Positions 8,400 through 18,008 of a stretch of DNA of 64,000 nucleotides are shown here, piece after piece. The notes under the pieces are model-generated. The model was given only the letters and a program-made list of their open reading frames with translations. It was not told where the DNA came from and did no database searches. Source of the DNA: UBA4802 sp964509195 (GTDB taxonomy: Bacteria; Spirochaetota; UBA4802; UB4802). The stretch spans positions 558,001 through 622,000 of the forward strand of contig CAZDWJ010000001.1 in NCBI GenBank assembly GCA_964509195.1. The letters run 5' to 3'. Position numbers and translations under genes: made by a program. Each line of letters begins with the position of its first letter. Position 1 is the stretch's first letter.

Positions 8400-9251
8400 T
8401 TAATGGATAATATCGCTATTGTCGGGATAGTAATGTTTTCTTGCCCATTCTAACATGCGCTTTTCTTCAATGGTCAGGGAGCTATATCCATAGCGAGTAA
8501 TTTTATCCAGAAGTGTATCAATAATCTCTTTTGCTTTGATGCGGTCATCTATCCTTTTTTTATGTTGTGCTAAGCGATAGCTTTTTACAAGCGAACTGAA
8601 TGGGTTGAATACAGCTTTTTTACGGTACCAGAATTTTGATTTTAAAAGAATGAAGCCTGTGATAAGCCCGCCTAAGTGTCCAATGTGACTGATGTTACTA
8701 CCAGAGCCTGATGCGGAAGATAATGTCCCAAAAAATTCAATGCCACCAAATATTAATAAAAGATATTTCATCTTGATGGGAAAAAGGAAGTACAGAAGCA
8801 CTTCCCGATCAGGCCATATCATTCCATAGGCTAACAGGAGTGCGTATATTGCACCGGAAGCTCCGATAGTAATGGGGTTATAACCATAGTGGTCAAAGAG
8901 ATAAAAATTCATTAGAGCGATACATATACCGGCACCTATTCCGCTGTATACATAAAATCTGGTAAAATTTTTGCTGCCAAAAAGCTGTTCTAAATCGCTA
9001 CCGAACATCCAGAGGGCAAACATGTTGAAGAATATATGAAAAAAATTACCATGAAGAAACATATAGGTGAAAGGCTGCCATAGTTTAAACTCCCGGGCAA
9101 AACCTATATGGTGCAACCCAAAAGTATTTTCAATAAGCTCTGGAATAAGTAAAGTGCCTAAAAGCTGAACGATATAAATTGCCGTTGTGATAATAATAAT
9201 TTTTTTTACTGATGGAGTAATGGGGTTGCCAAAAGTGTAATATGATTGCAT
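8400..9251 (-). CDS. Rhomboid-family intramembrane serine protease
   Basis: About 283 residues with six core membrane helices. The oxyanion-side HGNFFHIFFNMFALWMFG, the nucleophile motif TIGASGAIYA (Ser132 from this start) and the partner His in HIGHLGGL are all present, so the Ser/His dyad is intact. A cytosolic C-terminal tail of roughly 70 charged residues follows. The ATG at 9251 has TGAGG six bases upstream; a GTG at 9263 overlaps the HD-GYP stop as GTGA and is an alternative. Either way the two genes are translationally linked. Substrates unknown. Confidence 0.9.
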   Translation of the reverse strand: MQSYYTFGNPITPSVKKIIIITTAIYIVQLLGTLLIPELIENTFGLHHIGFAREFKLWQPFTYMFLHGNFFHIFFNMFALWMFGSDLEQLFGSKNFTRFYVYSGIGAGICIALMNFYLFDHYGYNPITIGASGAIYALLLAYGMIWPDREVLLYFLFPIKMKYLLLIFGGIEFFGTLSSASGSGSNISHIGHLGGLITGFILLKSKFWYRKKAVFNPFSSLVKSYRLAQHKKRIDDRIKAKEIIDTLLDKITRYGYSSLTIEEKRMLEWARKHYYPDNSDIIH

Positions 9252-9259
9252 ACTATTCC

Positions 9260-10861
9260 TCACTGGTATCTTTTACGTATCTCATCAAAATCATCAGCGT
9301 TTTGTATGAATAATTCAAAAAGCTTTGGATCATAGCGATGAGATTCTTCCTGCATGATGCTAAGTGCCTTGTGATGATCAAAGGCAGGTTTGTAGGGACG
9401 AACTGTTGTCAGTGCATCGTATACATCAGCAATGGTTACCATACGTGCAGCAATTGGTATTTCTTCTCCCTTTAATCCATGAGGATACCCTGAGCCATCC
9501 CAGTATTCATGGTGAAACAGTGTTACATCCATTGCCATATTGAGGTATGAATCCTGACCCATCTCTTCAGATGCGCGTTTCAAAGCATTAAATCCAACAG
9601 TTGTATGAGTTTTTATTATTTCAAATTCTTCGTGGGTCAGCTTGCCAGGTTTAAGGAGGATGTTGTCAGGAATGCCCACTTTGCCAATATCGTGCAAAAT
9701 AGAAGAATCGTAAAGGTCGCGCAGAAACTGGTTGTTAATCTCTAATGTGGTGCCGGTGTATTTTGCAATCTGTGCAAGCAACATGCAATAACCTCGTATG
9801 CGCTCAAGATGATAGCCTGTTTCCGGGTCGCGCAACTCTGCTAGACTACTCAATGCAAATATGGTTGCTTTTTGCGTTTTTAATAACTGGTGGGTGCGGA
9901 TTTTTACAATTTGTTCTAGCTTTTTATTGTACATATCAAGCTGATAAAGAAGTTCACTTCGCTGCAAGCTAAAGGCAATGTGACCACTGATAGATTCAGC
10001 TAATTGTACATGTTCAAAGTTAAACGCGTTTACAATTTCTGATGCAAACAGTAAAAATCCTTTCAAACGGTTTGCAATGATGAGAGGTATCACCATACTT
10101 GTGTGCATTCCTTCCTGTAAAAGAAGGTTTGCTCTTTCTGATGATGGATGCGTTTTACAGTAATCTTCAAGATCGCTAATAATAAAATATTTTTTTGTAT
10201 CGACCACTGTTTTCAACGATGAATCGTCTAAAGAAAAGGTAAAGCCTGGAGCGATCAGTGTGGGGCGGTCTGATGATATAAGTTTGGTTTCTACCAGACC
10301 TGCATCATTAATAAGAGCTATCGCCAGACTATTAAAAGGAATGGCTTTTTTCATCTGGTTTGCAATTATGTCAAAAATTTGCTCAAACGAGACACCTTTA
10401 TTGAGAAAACTGATGATGTCGTTAAGATAGGTTATTTGCTGTATGTAGCGGTCACGCTCTTCTTTGAGCAGTTTACTTTCAACAGCCCGTTCTACAGCTT
10501 TATCAAGTATCTCAAAATCTGTGAGTGGTTTCTGGATAAAATCATAAGCTCCAGTTTTAAGAGCAACGATCATGTCTTCGTTGGTACCGTATCCACTTAA
10601 CACTATTTTAGGAATATCCGGGAAAAGCTGCGCCATTTTCTGGAGAAGCTCTCTGCCATTGACATTTGGCATCATCAAATCAGTGAGGACAAGATCAACA
10701 GACTGTGAATGTAGAAAATTTATTGCTTCGTTGCCATCAGATGCAGTAACAACAGCATACCCTTTAAGGGTAAGATATCTGGATAAAATATTTCTGATAG
10801 ATTCTTCATCATCTACAACTAAGACTGTGATTGAAGACTTTGAAATTGAGATTTCCTTCAT
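9260..10861 (-). CDS. Response regulator with GAF and HD-GYP domains (c-di-GMP phosphodiesterase)
   Basis: 533 residues: REC domain (about 12-125, phospho-acceptor Asp61 in LVLTDLMMPN), GAF domain (about 150-310), a short coiled coil (YQLDMYNKKLEQIVKIRT), then HD-GYP (about 335-525). The metal-binding HDIGKVGIPD and the HHEYWDGSGYP signature are intact, so c-di-GMP hydrolysis is expected. No histidine kinase gene is adjacent. The rhomboid gene overlaps or directly follows the stop codon. With the GGDEF protein at the left edge, it shows c-di-GMP turnover in this organism. Confidence 0.94.
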   Translation of the reverse strand: MKEISISKSSITVLVVDDEESIRNILSRYLTLKGYAVVTASDGNEAINFLHSQSVDLVLTDLMMPNVNGRELLQKMAQLFPDIPKIVLSGYGTNEDMIVALKTGAYDFIQKPLTDFEILDKAVERAVESKLLKEERDRYIQQITYLNDIISFLNKGVSFEQIFDIIANQMKKAIPFNSLAIALINDAGLVETKLISSDRPTLIAPGFTFSLDDSSLKTVVDTKKYFIISDLEDYCKTHPSSERANLLLQEGMHTSMVIPLIIANRLKGFLLFASEIVNAFNFEHVQLAESISGHIAFSLQRSELLYQLDMYNKKLEQIVKIRTHQLLKTQKATIFALSSLAELRDPETGYHLERIRGYCMLLAQIAKYTGTTLEINNQFLRDLYDSSILHDIGKVGIPDNILLKPGKLTHEEFEIIKTHTTVGFNALKRASEEMGQDSYLNMAMDVTLFHHEYWDGSGYPHGLKGEEIPIAARMVTIADVYDALTTVRPYKPAFDHHKALSIMQEESHRYDPKLFELFIQNADDFDEIRKRYQ

Positions 10862-11069
10862 TGGAATATAACCAGATATTCATAATAATTTTTAGTATAA
10901 TAAGTATAGCATTATAATTTTAATGACGTCAACAGGAAAATAGTGAAAAACAAAAATATTTGTCGTATGTGCAGTTGTCCTCACGTCAGCAGCAAAATAG
11001 TTATTGTTGTATTGAGTCTTAGCGGTCAAACTCATTACTATGAAAATTTTTTTAATTGATTTTTTTGTA

Positions 11070-11078
11070 TGATATACT
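11070..11078 (+). promoter_or_regulatory. Candidate extended -10 promoter of the PP2C gene
   Basis: TGATATACT fits the extended -10 form TGnTATAAT with one mismatch, 58 bases before the start of the phosphatase gene. The surrounding 10862-11135 holds no gene. Confidence 0.4.
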
Positions 11079-11135
11079 ACAATTAACAAGTAAATACTAA
11101 ATATCTAAAATACTTGAAACATCAGGAAAATTAGG

Positions 11136-13373
11136 ATGATATCAATACAGAAATTTGAAACATGGGCAATGAAGCCTTTCTTTGCCATTTTTAATTTCAT
11201 AAGCGAACACATTACCTATACATTTGCAATAGCGTTTACCACAAGCCTGGGTGGTTTTGTTATCGCTGCGTATATAGCGCTTTTTTTATATGCTACCGTA
11301 CGGTTTGATATTAGCCATACAGGTTTTGATTTTGTAATACTTTTTACAGGTCTTACTCTTTTTGTATACGCGCCATTGTACTATATACATTTTGGATTAT
11401 TATATAGAGTTAAAATCCCCTGTTTTACAAGGCGGCTTTCCTTTATAAATACATACATCGTAAAGAATGCACTTCACCAGACCATGGATGATGATGAGGC
11501 TGTAGCACTTCTGGAAGCACTGGAACACCTGCCACGCGACAATATGACGGCAGCGTTAATTTATCCTTCTATCGTTATGGTGGGAGTATGTGGATATGAA
11601 GCAATCAAAGGAACTATCGCCAATGCGTTATTCCTTTTTTTAGGTATTGCATCAGCCATATTTATCTATGTATTTTTGACATATATTGTTGCAGAGCTTC
11701 TGTCAGGAAGGATGCGGCGTAAGGTGAAATGGCTACTGGTTAAGCGTGGCGTTTCCTTCAATGAGCGGTATATATTGAGTATACGGGGCAAATTCATATT
11801 TATTAACATTATGGTCCTTGTTGCAATGCTTGAATTAGGGCTTATGGTATACTATAACAATTATGATATTTTTTCAACAATACCAATATTGTTCATTATC
11901 ATCACGGGATTTATAGTTTTTATTATTTTGTTCTTTTATCTGCTCTCTATAGAAGAATCGTTAAGCGAAATTGAATCTGCTGCGGTGGACCTTGCCCGTG
12001 GTGGCAGCGGTTCATTGTTTCTGCCCTATCTTGATAAAGAACTCATCAATACCAGTAAGGGCTTTATCGCAGCTGCGTATGAGGTTAATGATATACGTAA
12101 AAACTTAGAACAAAAGGTTGAGGAACGAACCAAAGAGTTGAATCAGGCACTTATGACATTAAAAGAAAAGAATGACCTGATTGCAAAAGAGTTAAGGATT
12201 GCTGCCAGTATTCAGCAGGGTATATTGCCCTCCACCCCATTTAGTTATAATGCAATTAAGATCCTTGCATATAACCGCGCATCCAGTGATATTGGTGGTG
12301 ATCTGTATGATATTATCCGTATGCCTAATGATTGTCTTGGTGTGTTAATTGCTGATATATCCGGGCACGGGATACCGGCTGCACTTATCAGCACCATGGT
12401 TAAGATAAGCTTCCATGAATCATGCCAGAAATACTTGTTGCCGCGTCGCATATTTGCTGATGTCAACAATCAGCTTGTCAATATCATTCGAACACATGAA
12501 TATGCTACAGTTTTCTTTATGGTGATATTCCCTACGTATGATGTGATGTACGCAAATGGATCACACCGCAAAGCTATTGTATGCAAGCGAAATACAGGCC
12601 AACTGCAATACTGGGATACCGGTGGAATATTTTTAGGGGCTCTTCCCAATGAAGAGATTGGTGGTCTTTTTGAAGATAATTTTGGAATTCTTGAACCCGG
12701 TGACAGGGTGTTTTTATATACTGATGGGTTGCCGGAATCGCGTAACTGGAATAATGAGGAGTTTGGGGATGAAAGGGTTGAAAAGCTGCTGCTGGAAACA
12801 CTTGATATGCCTATAGATGATGCAAAAGAATACATTATTGCACAATGGGAAAAGTTTTTAGGTGGCACACCACCACGTGATGACATGACGTTTGTGATGC
12901 TTGAGCTTGACCCCATTATGCATAGTGCGCTACAGCATTTTGAAAATGGCCAACAGTTATTTAATGAAAAAAAATATGAGCTGGCAATAGATGAACTGAA
13001 ACGTGCAGTAATAATGAATCCAGACGATATGACAGCACTATTTCTTTTAGCCAGAGCATATATATACACACAGCAGTATGCCAATGCACTGGTTCACATG
13101 GCAGAGTATGTTACAAAAAAACCTGATGACAGCTTAGCTCAATATTTTTTGGCGATAGTTCATTATAAATTGCGCAATTATGATGAAGCATACCAGGCTG
13201 CTTTGCATTCGCTTACACTGCAGCCTTCATACATCCCTGCACTGTATATAATGGCAGTGGTCTGTGCAGCGCTGAATAAAAACACTGAAGCGATTGAATA
13301 CTGTAACAAAATACTTGCAGCTGATACGGGCAATGCAAAAGCACAGAAGCTATTACGGAAGCTATCGCATTAA
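11136..13373 (+). CDS. Membrane PP2C (SpoIIE/RsbU-type) phosphatase with C-terminal TPRs
   Basis: 745 residues. About six hydrophobic helices fill residues 18-270. A HAMP-like and coiled-coil linker follows (LEQKVEERTKELNQALMTL), then a PP2C phosphatase (about 350-590) with metal-binding motifs SSDIGGDLYD, IADISGHGIPAAL, LYTDGLPES and PRDDMTFV. A C-terminal array of three to four TPRs follows (about 600-740). RsbU/SpoIIE-type phosphatases dephosphorylate STAS anti-sigma antagonists; a STAS protein is encoded at 60118. The TPR tail is an unusual addition to this family and may recruit a partner. Stop overlaps the convergent pepF by four bases. Confidence 0.92.
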   Translation: MISIQKFETWAMKPFFAIFNFISEHITYTFAIAFTTSLGGFVIAAYIALFLYATVRFDISHTGFDFVILFTGLTLFVYAPLYYIHFGLLYRVKIPCFTRRLSFINTYIVKNALHQTMDDDEAVALLEALEHLPRDNMTAALIYPSIVMVGVCGYEAIKGTIANALFLFLGIASAIFIYVFLTYIVAELLSGRMRRKVKWLLVKRGVSFNERYILSIRGKFIFINIMVLVAMLELGLMVYYNNYDIFSTIPILFIIITGFIVFIILFFYLLSIEESLSEIESAAVDLARGGSGSLFLPYLDKELINTSKGFIAAAYEVNDIRKNLEQKVEERTKELNQALMTLKEKNDLIAKELRIAASIQQGILPSTPFSYNAIKILAYNRASSDIGGDLYDIIRMPNDCLGVLIADISGHGIPAALISTMVKISFHESCQKYLLPRRIFADVNNQLVNIIRTHEYATVFFMVIFPTYDVMYANGSHRKAIVCKRNTGQLQYWDTGGIFLGALPNEEIGGLFEDNFGILEPGDRVFLYTDGLPESRNWNNEEFGDERVEKLLLETLDMPIDDAKEYIIAQWEKFLGGTPPRDDMTFVMLELDPIMHSALQHFENGQQLFNEKKYELAIDELKRAVIMNPDDMTALFLLARAYIYTQQYANALVHMAEYVTKKPDDSLAQYFLAIVHYKLRNYDEAYQAALHSLTLQPSYIPALYIMAVVCAALNKNTEAIEYCNKILAADTGNAKAQKLLRKLSH

Positions 13374-15190
13374 TCAAGGCTTTTGTGAATGGCAATAAAC
13401 CTGTCCACAAGATTGTCAAAATAATTTAATGCATCAATGATTGGCGTTGGCGATTCCATATCAACCCCTGCAATTTGCAATTGTTCCAATGGAAATTTGC
13501 TTCCACCTAATGATAAAAAGTTTAAATAGTGCTTTGATGTGGTTGAATCATGTATAATTTGCTGTGCAAGTGAAAGTGCTGCGGCTATTCCTGTTGCATA
13601 TTTATAGACATAAAATGCTGAATAAAAGTGTGGTATACGCAGATATTCTAAATGTAGTTCCTGATCAATGACAATAGTGTTGCCAAAATATTTTTTTAAA
13701 AGGTTGGCGTAGTTTTCAGTTAATGACTGAAACGTCAGTGGCTGATTGTTTTCTGCCATGGTGTGTGTGATTAGCTCAAACTCAGCAAACATGGTTTGCC
13801 TGAATAGTGTGCCACGTATATCGTCTATCTCACGGTTAAGGATATACGCCTGCATCCGCGGATTATCATTATAAAGCTCAAGCAGATAGTGGCTTAAAAG
13901 AATCTCATTAAGGGTAGATGCAACCTCTGCAACAAAAATTGTGTATTCATGGTACACGTATGGCTGACTTGTACGCGAATAGTATGAATGCATGGAGTGG
14001 CCGGATTCATGTATCAGCGTGTACAGGCTATTGATGGTATTGGCATCATAGTTTAAAAGTATATAGGGTGGTGAATCATAGCATCCTGAAGAGTAGGCAC
14101 CACTCACTTTGCCCCTGTTTTCATAGCGGTCAACCCATCCGCCTAACAATCCTTTATGCAAAACAGAGACATATTCATCCCCAAGTATGTGCAATGCCTG
14201 TGCACATACATCGCAGGCTTTGTCATATTCCATGTTAAAAGGCACATCTTCAACTAGTGGCACATAGGTATCGTAAAAGTGTAGTTGGTCAAGCTGTAAT
14301 GCTTCTTTCCTGTACTGTAAATATTTAAAAAGCGGCGTAAGGTTTGATGTGACGGTTTCTATGAGGTTGTAGTACACGCTGTCAGGTATATTATCAGGGA
14401 ATAATGCTTGATGAAGACAGCTTTTGAACTTTCGCGCACGGGCCAAAAAGACATCTTTTTTAATTGAGCTTGCCAGAGATTGTGCAATGCTGTATTTGTG
14501 ATTGTTATATGCTTCATAATAGGTATGGAATGCATTCTTGCGAATGGTACGGTTATACTTCATTAAAAATGTGATAAAATTTCCATGACTCAACTCAACA
14601 GTATTCCCCTCTTCATCAGTGATTGTGCCAAAACGCATATCAGCGTTGTCAAGTTTGCGGAAAAATTCAACTGGAGCAATGACCACTTCGTGTGCCATGG
14701 CTAACACTTCTTCTATCTCTTTGGATAATGTATGTTCTTTGTAGCGCAGTATTTTCTCTATATAAAATATATACTCTGATAGTTTAGGATTTGACAGATA
14801 GTTACTGATAACAGCATCAGGCAACGATTGAATTTCAGGCACCATGTAACTTGAAGCTTCTGCGGCACGCTGTGCAATAGAGTGAGCTTTTTGCAGCATT
14901 GCCTGTGCATTTTGATTTGTGGTGTCCTCATCGCTTTTGAGGTGCGCGTACGTATAAAGTCTATCAATATTACGTGCGATATGAAGGTCAAATTCAATTG
15001 CCCGTAAAAAAATATCAAAGGATTCTGCAAGCTTGCCTTCATACTGTGCGTATTCAAATAGTGATTCCTCAATATTGGTGTATAATTGTTCCCAGTCATT
15101 ATCGGACACAAAAAGAGGTGTAAGGTCCCATTTATATTCAGAGGGGATTTCATCGCGTGAAGGAATTTTTTTAATATTATTGTTGTGCAT
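13370..15190 (-). CDS. pepF: Oligoendopeptidase F (M3 metallopeptidase)
   Basis: 606 residues, normal for the family. The zinc motif HESGHSMHSYYS (HExxH) and the downstream Glu region FVAEVASTLNE are intact, with SGAYSSGCYDSPPYILLNY as in PepF. It is a cytosolic zinc peptidase hydrolysing short peptides of about 7-17 residues. No signal peptide. It is transcribed alone; nhaC lies 175 bases upstream on the same strand. Confidence 0.94.
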   Translation of the reverse strand: MHNNNIKKIPSRDEIPSEYKWDLTPLFVSDNDWEQLYTNIEESLFEYAQYEGKLAESFDIFLRAIEFDLHIARNIDRLYTYAHLKSDEDTTNQNAQAMLQKAHSIAQRAAEASSYMVPEIQSLPDAVISNYLSNPKLSEYIFYIEKILRYKEHTLSKEIEEVLAMAHEVVIAPVEFFRKLDNADMRFGTITDEEGNTVELSHGNFITFLMKYNRTIRKNAFHTYYEAYNNHKYSIAQSLASSIKKDVFLARARKFKSCLHQALFPDNIPDSVYYNLIETVTSNLTPLFKYLQYRKEALQLDQLHFYDTYVPLVEDVPFNMEYDKACDVCAQALHILGDEYVSVLHKGLLGGWVDRYENRGKVSGAYSSGCYDSPPYILLNYDANTINSLYTLIHESGHSMHSYYSRTSQPYVYHEYTIFVAEVASTLNEILLSHYLLELYNDNPRMQAYILNREIDDIRGTLFRQTMFAEFELITHTMAENNQPLTFQSLTENYANLLKKYFGNTIVIDQELHLEYLRIPHFYSAFYVYKYATGIAAALSLAQQIIHDSTTSKHYLNFLSLGGSKFPLEQLQIAGVDMESPTPIIDALNYFDNLVDRFIAIHKSLD

Positions 15191-15270
15191 TGGATAACTT
15201 CTCCGTTGAAAATAGAATTTTACAAATTTTATTATGGCTTTGACCCAGAATGTATGCTTTCATATAAACT

Positions 15271-15340
15271 TCCTGATTTGAGTTCAGGATTACGAAATGT
15301 TTAAACGTTCACTAATCGTACCTGTTCCGACGAAAGCAGG
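15271..15340. repeat. Degenerate dispersed palindromic repeats
   Basis: TCCTGA/TTCAGGA around six bases (15271-15289) and CCTGTTCCGACGAAAGCAGG (15321-15340), both imperfect palindromes of the REP-like type common in intergenic DNA. No coding sequence lies in this 175-base gap. Confidence 0.3.
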
Positions 15341-15365
15341 GACCATTTGGAACGTGATTGAGAAT

Positions 15366-16745
15366 TTATTCTTTTTTCCTGTAGATAAACAACCCAAATG
15401 ATGTCAAGACAATTGCAACAACTGGCATAATAAGGTTAAAAAAAGCAAAAGGGAGATAGTGTAATGTGGGTACGCCCAATGCTGAACTCATGAATGCACC
15501 ACAGGAATTCCACGGTACTATTGGTGATGTCACTGTGCCGCCGTCCTCAAGGGATCGTGACAGCATGAACGGTTCAAGTTTTTTACGTTTATATGCGTCT
15601 TTATATATTCTGCCAGTAATAACAATGGACAAATATTGTTCAGCCATTATTATATTTGAGATAACAGCAGTGAATACAGTTGCAATAACAAGCATTCTAC
15701 TTGTTTTTATTTTATGCAGCAGATTATCATGCAGGGATGTTATATATCCGCCGCTTTCCCAGATGCCTCCCAGTCCCGTAGCGCAGAGTATAATAAGAGT
15801 TGTCTCTAAAAAGCTGACAATGCCCCCGCGGTTTAAGAGGTTGTTTATGATTTCATTATCTGTATCAATAGTATACCCTGAATATGCAAACTGCAGCACT
15901 GACAGCAAACTTTGTGATTGCACCAACCATCCTACCAGTATCGCAACGGTACTTCCTGATAATAAAATAACAACAGCAGGGAAGCGCAGTAATGCCATAA
16001 TAATAACTATACATAGCGGGAGGATTGTGATGGGGTGAAGGTTGAATGATGATTCTAATGTCTGCAATAAAGAACCAATTTGATCCACACGGTTATTGGT
16101 ATCTGGTACAATGTATACATTCAGTACAATAAAACCAACAAGAGCAATAGCCCATGCAGGGATTGTCGTTGCCATCATTGCACGTATATGTGAAAATAGA
16201 TCTGTCTCAGAAACACCTGGTGCTAAATTTGTTGTATCAGAAAGAGGTGAAAGCTTATCGCCAAAATATGCACCTGAAACGACCGCACCCGCACAAATGG
16301 CAGGCGATACATGCATCGCACCGGCCATACCAACAAGTGCCACACCAATGGTTGCTGCTGTTGTCCATGAACTTCCAATAACTAAGCTGCTTATGCAGCA
16401 TACAATATACGCAGCGGGCAGAATCCATGTGGGATGGATTAACTTCAATCCATAGTCAATAAGAAGCGGTATTGTGCCTGAGGCTATAAAGCTTCCTGAT
16501 AATATTCCAACAGTGAGTAAAATCATAATGGCAGGCAATGTGCCTTTTATGCCATTGACTATACTGCCTTCGATTTCTGACCAGTTGTGTCCCAGAAGAA
16601 AACTTTTAATGCCTGAAATGGAGGCAGCGATAATAAGTAGTAGTGGAATTGGTATTTTAAATACTACCGTGCCAGAAAATAGAAGGATGATGGTAATGGT
16701 CAATAGTGCAATACAGTCAAAAAATGATGGTAGATTTTTCTTCAT
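15366..16745 (-). CDS. nhaC: Na+/H+ antiporter, NhaC family
   Basis: 459 residues with about eleven to twelve membrane helices. Family signatures include GSSWTTAATIGVALVGM, GAYFGDKLSPLSDTTNLAP and the C-terminal SRSLEDGGTVTSPIVPWNSCG, typical of NhaC/MleN transporters. Expected role is sodium extrusion in exchange for protons, or malate/lactate-type exchange in the MleN branch; the sequence does not separate these. A sodium:solute symporter is encoded elsewhere in the window, so a sodium gradient is used here. Confidence 0.92.
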   Translation of the reverse strand: MKKNLPSFFDCIALLTITIILLFSGTVVFKIPIPLLLIIAASISGIKSFLLGHNWSEIEGSIVNGIKGTLPAIMILLTVGILSGSFIASGTIPLLIDYGLKLIHPTWILPAAYIVCCISSLVIGSSWTTAATIGVALVGMAGAMHVSPAICAGAVVSGAYFGDKLSPLSDTTNLAPGVSETDLFSHIRAMMATTIPAWAIALVGFIVLNVYIVPDTNNRVDQIGSLLQTLESSFNLHPITILPLCIVIIMALLRFPAVVILLSGSTVAILVGWLVQSQSLLSVLQFAYSGYTIDTDNEIINNLLNRGGIVSFLETTLIILCATGLGGIWESGGYITSLHDNLLHKIKTSRMLVIATVFTAVISNIIMAEQYLSIVITGRIYKDAYKRKKLEPFMLSRSLEDGGTVTSPIVPWNSCGAFMSSALGVPTLHYLPFAFFNLIMPVVAIVLTSFGLFIYRKKE

Positions 16746-17101
16746 GATTGTGTAGTTGCTGTTTTAGATAGTTTATCCTGCAATACTGTTCCTGCTATAT
16801 TCGAAAGAGGAATAGACATGTACTATAAACACGTATCATCTACCCAGATCATCTTGCACTGCAATTGATAATCCCAATGGGAAAGAAGTATGATATGGTA
16901 TGGGTGGTATGTAAAAATTGTCAAACATAATATAGATGTAGTAAGTTGTGGAATTTTTTTGACATAAATTACAATGATACTAAATACAAACACTTATGAG
17001 TTAATGGAATATATGGAGTTATATAAAAAATAAATAATGTATTTGAATATAATTCATCACTATTATACTATTACACATACAATGGCTAAAAGAGGTATTG
17101 T
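16746..17101. other. Intergenic region, promoter-like signal only
   Basis: The divergent nhaC and thioesterase genes share this 356-base AT-rich gap. TTGACA at 16959-16964 is followed after 16 bases by TAAATA, a weak plus-strand promoter candidate. I see no gene, repeat or hairpin. Confidence 0.4.
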
Positions 17102-17890
17102 ATGCATATTTTTGATAAAGATACAAGTTTCACAGAGATTGGTAGTGGCAGGCTTAAGGGATTTATTTCGCATAACTGGCTTGTTAATGGAATCCCCAAT
17201 GGTGGGTATCTCATTGCTTTGCTTGGCAGTGCAATGCTTTTGCAAAGCGACAAAAAATCAACGCCTATTGTTACAGCCAATTATATTTCCCGCTGCAATC
17301 CAGGAGAATGTGAGGTCCATGTTGAGTGTTTTGCCCAATCCTCACAATTTAACAGGTATCAGGCTCATCTCTTTCAGGATGGCAAAGAAAAGATACGAGC
17401 CTGGGGAACCTTTGTAAATGAAAAAATAGAATGTGATATTGAAAAATATGAAACAAACGTACCAACAGTTCACAACATTAATGAATGTATAGCAATCCCT
17501 GAGATTCCAAATTATTCATTATCTTCTCAAGTGGACATACGTCTTGATCCATATTCAGCCGGGTTGCTACAGGGCAAACTTCGTGATGAATCAATACAAA
17601 AAGGATGGATAGCGTTCAGACAAAAAAGAGCATGCGATATCTCCGCATTACTCTTGATGACAGATGCAATACCTCCCGCAGTATTTGTAAGCCTTGGACT
17701 AGTTGCCTGGGTTCCAACAATAGAATTGACAGTCAACATCAGAAATATACCACAATCCGAATGGCTGTTGTTTTATAGTCGTACACGGTTTATAATATGT
17801 GGACTACTTGAAACAGATACTGAAATCTGGGATGAGAACAGACTGGTAGCACTGTCGTGCCAGATTGCGCAGGTCAGGATACAGAAGTAA
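17102..17890 (+). CDS. Acyl-CoA thioesterase-like double hotdog protein
   Basis: 262 residues with the layout of the 4HBT_3 thioesterase family. An N-terminal hotdog has the helix region WLVNGIPNGGYLIALLG; a second hotdog has KGWIAFRQKRACDISALLLMTDAIPPAVF and ends DENRLVALSCQIAQVR. It should hydrolyse acyl-CoA esters; chain length is not predictable. AGAGG precedes the ATG by six bases. It stands upstream of the DUF4139 gene with a 118-base gap, so co-transcription is uncertain. Confidence 0.85.
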   Translation: MHIFDKDTSFTEIGSGRLKGFISHNWLVNGIPNGGYLIALLGSAMLLQSDKKSTPIVTANYISRCNPGECEVHVECFAQSSQFNRYQAHLFQDGKEKIRAWGTFVNEKIECDIEKYETNVPTVHNINECIAIPEIPNYSLSSQVDIRLDPYSAGLLQGKLRDESIQKGWIAFRQKRACDISALLLMTDAIPPAVFVSLGLVAWVPTIELTVNIRNIPQSEWLLFYSRTRFIICGLLETDTEIWDENRLVALSCQIAQVRIQK

Positions 17891-18008
17891 AGGGCTTTAG
17901 AGCCAGTGGTTTCATTAATGCAGGAAAATTGCAACAAAAGTATGGTAAAGGTTTCTAAGATGTGGGAATGCTCCCTTACAAAAACATGTATACAAAGGAG
18001 GATACGCA

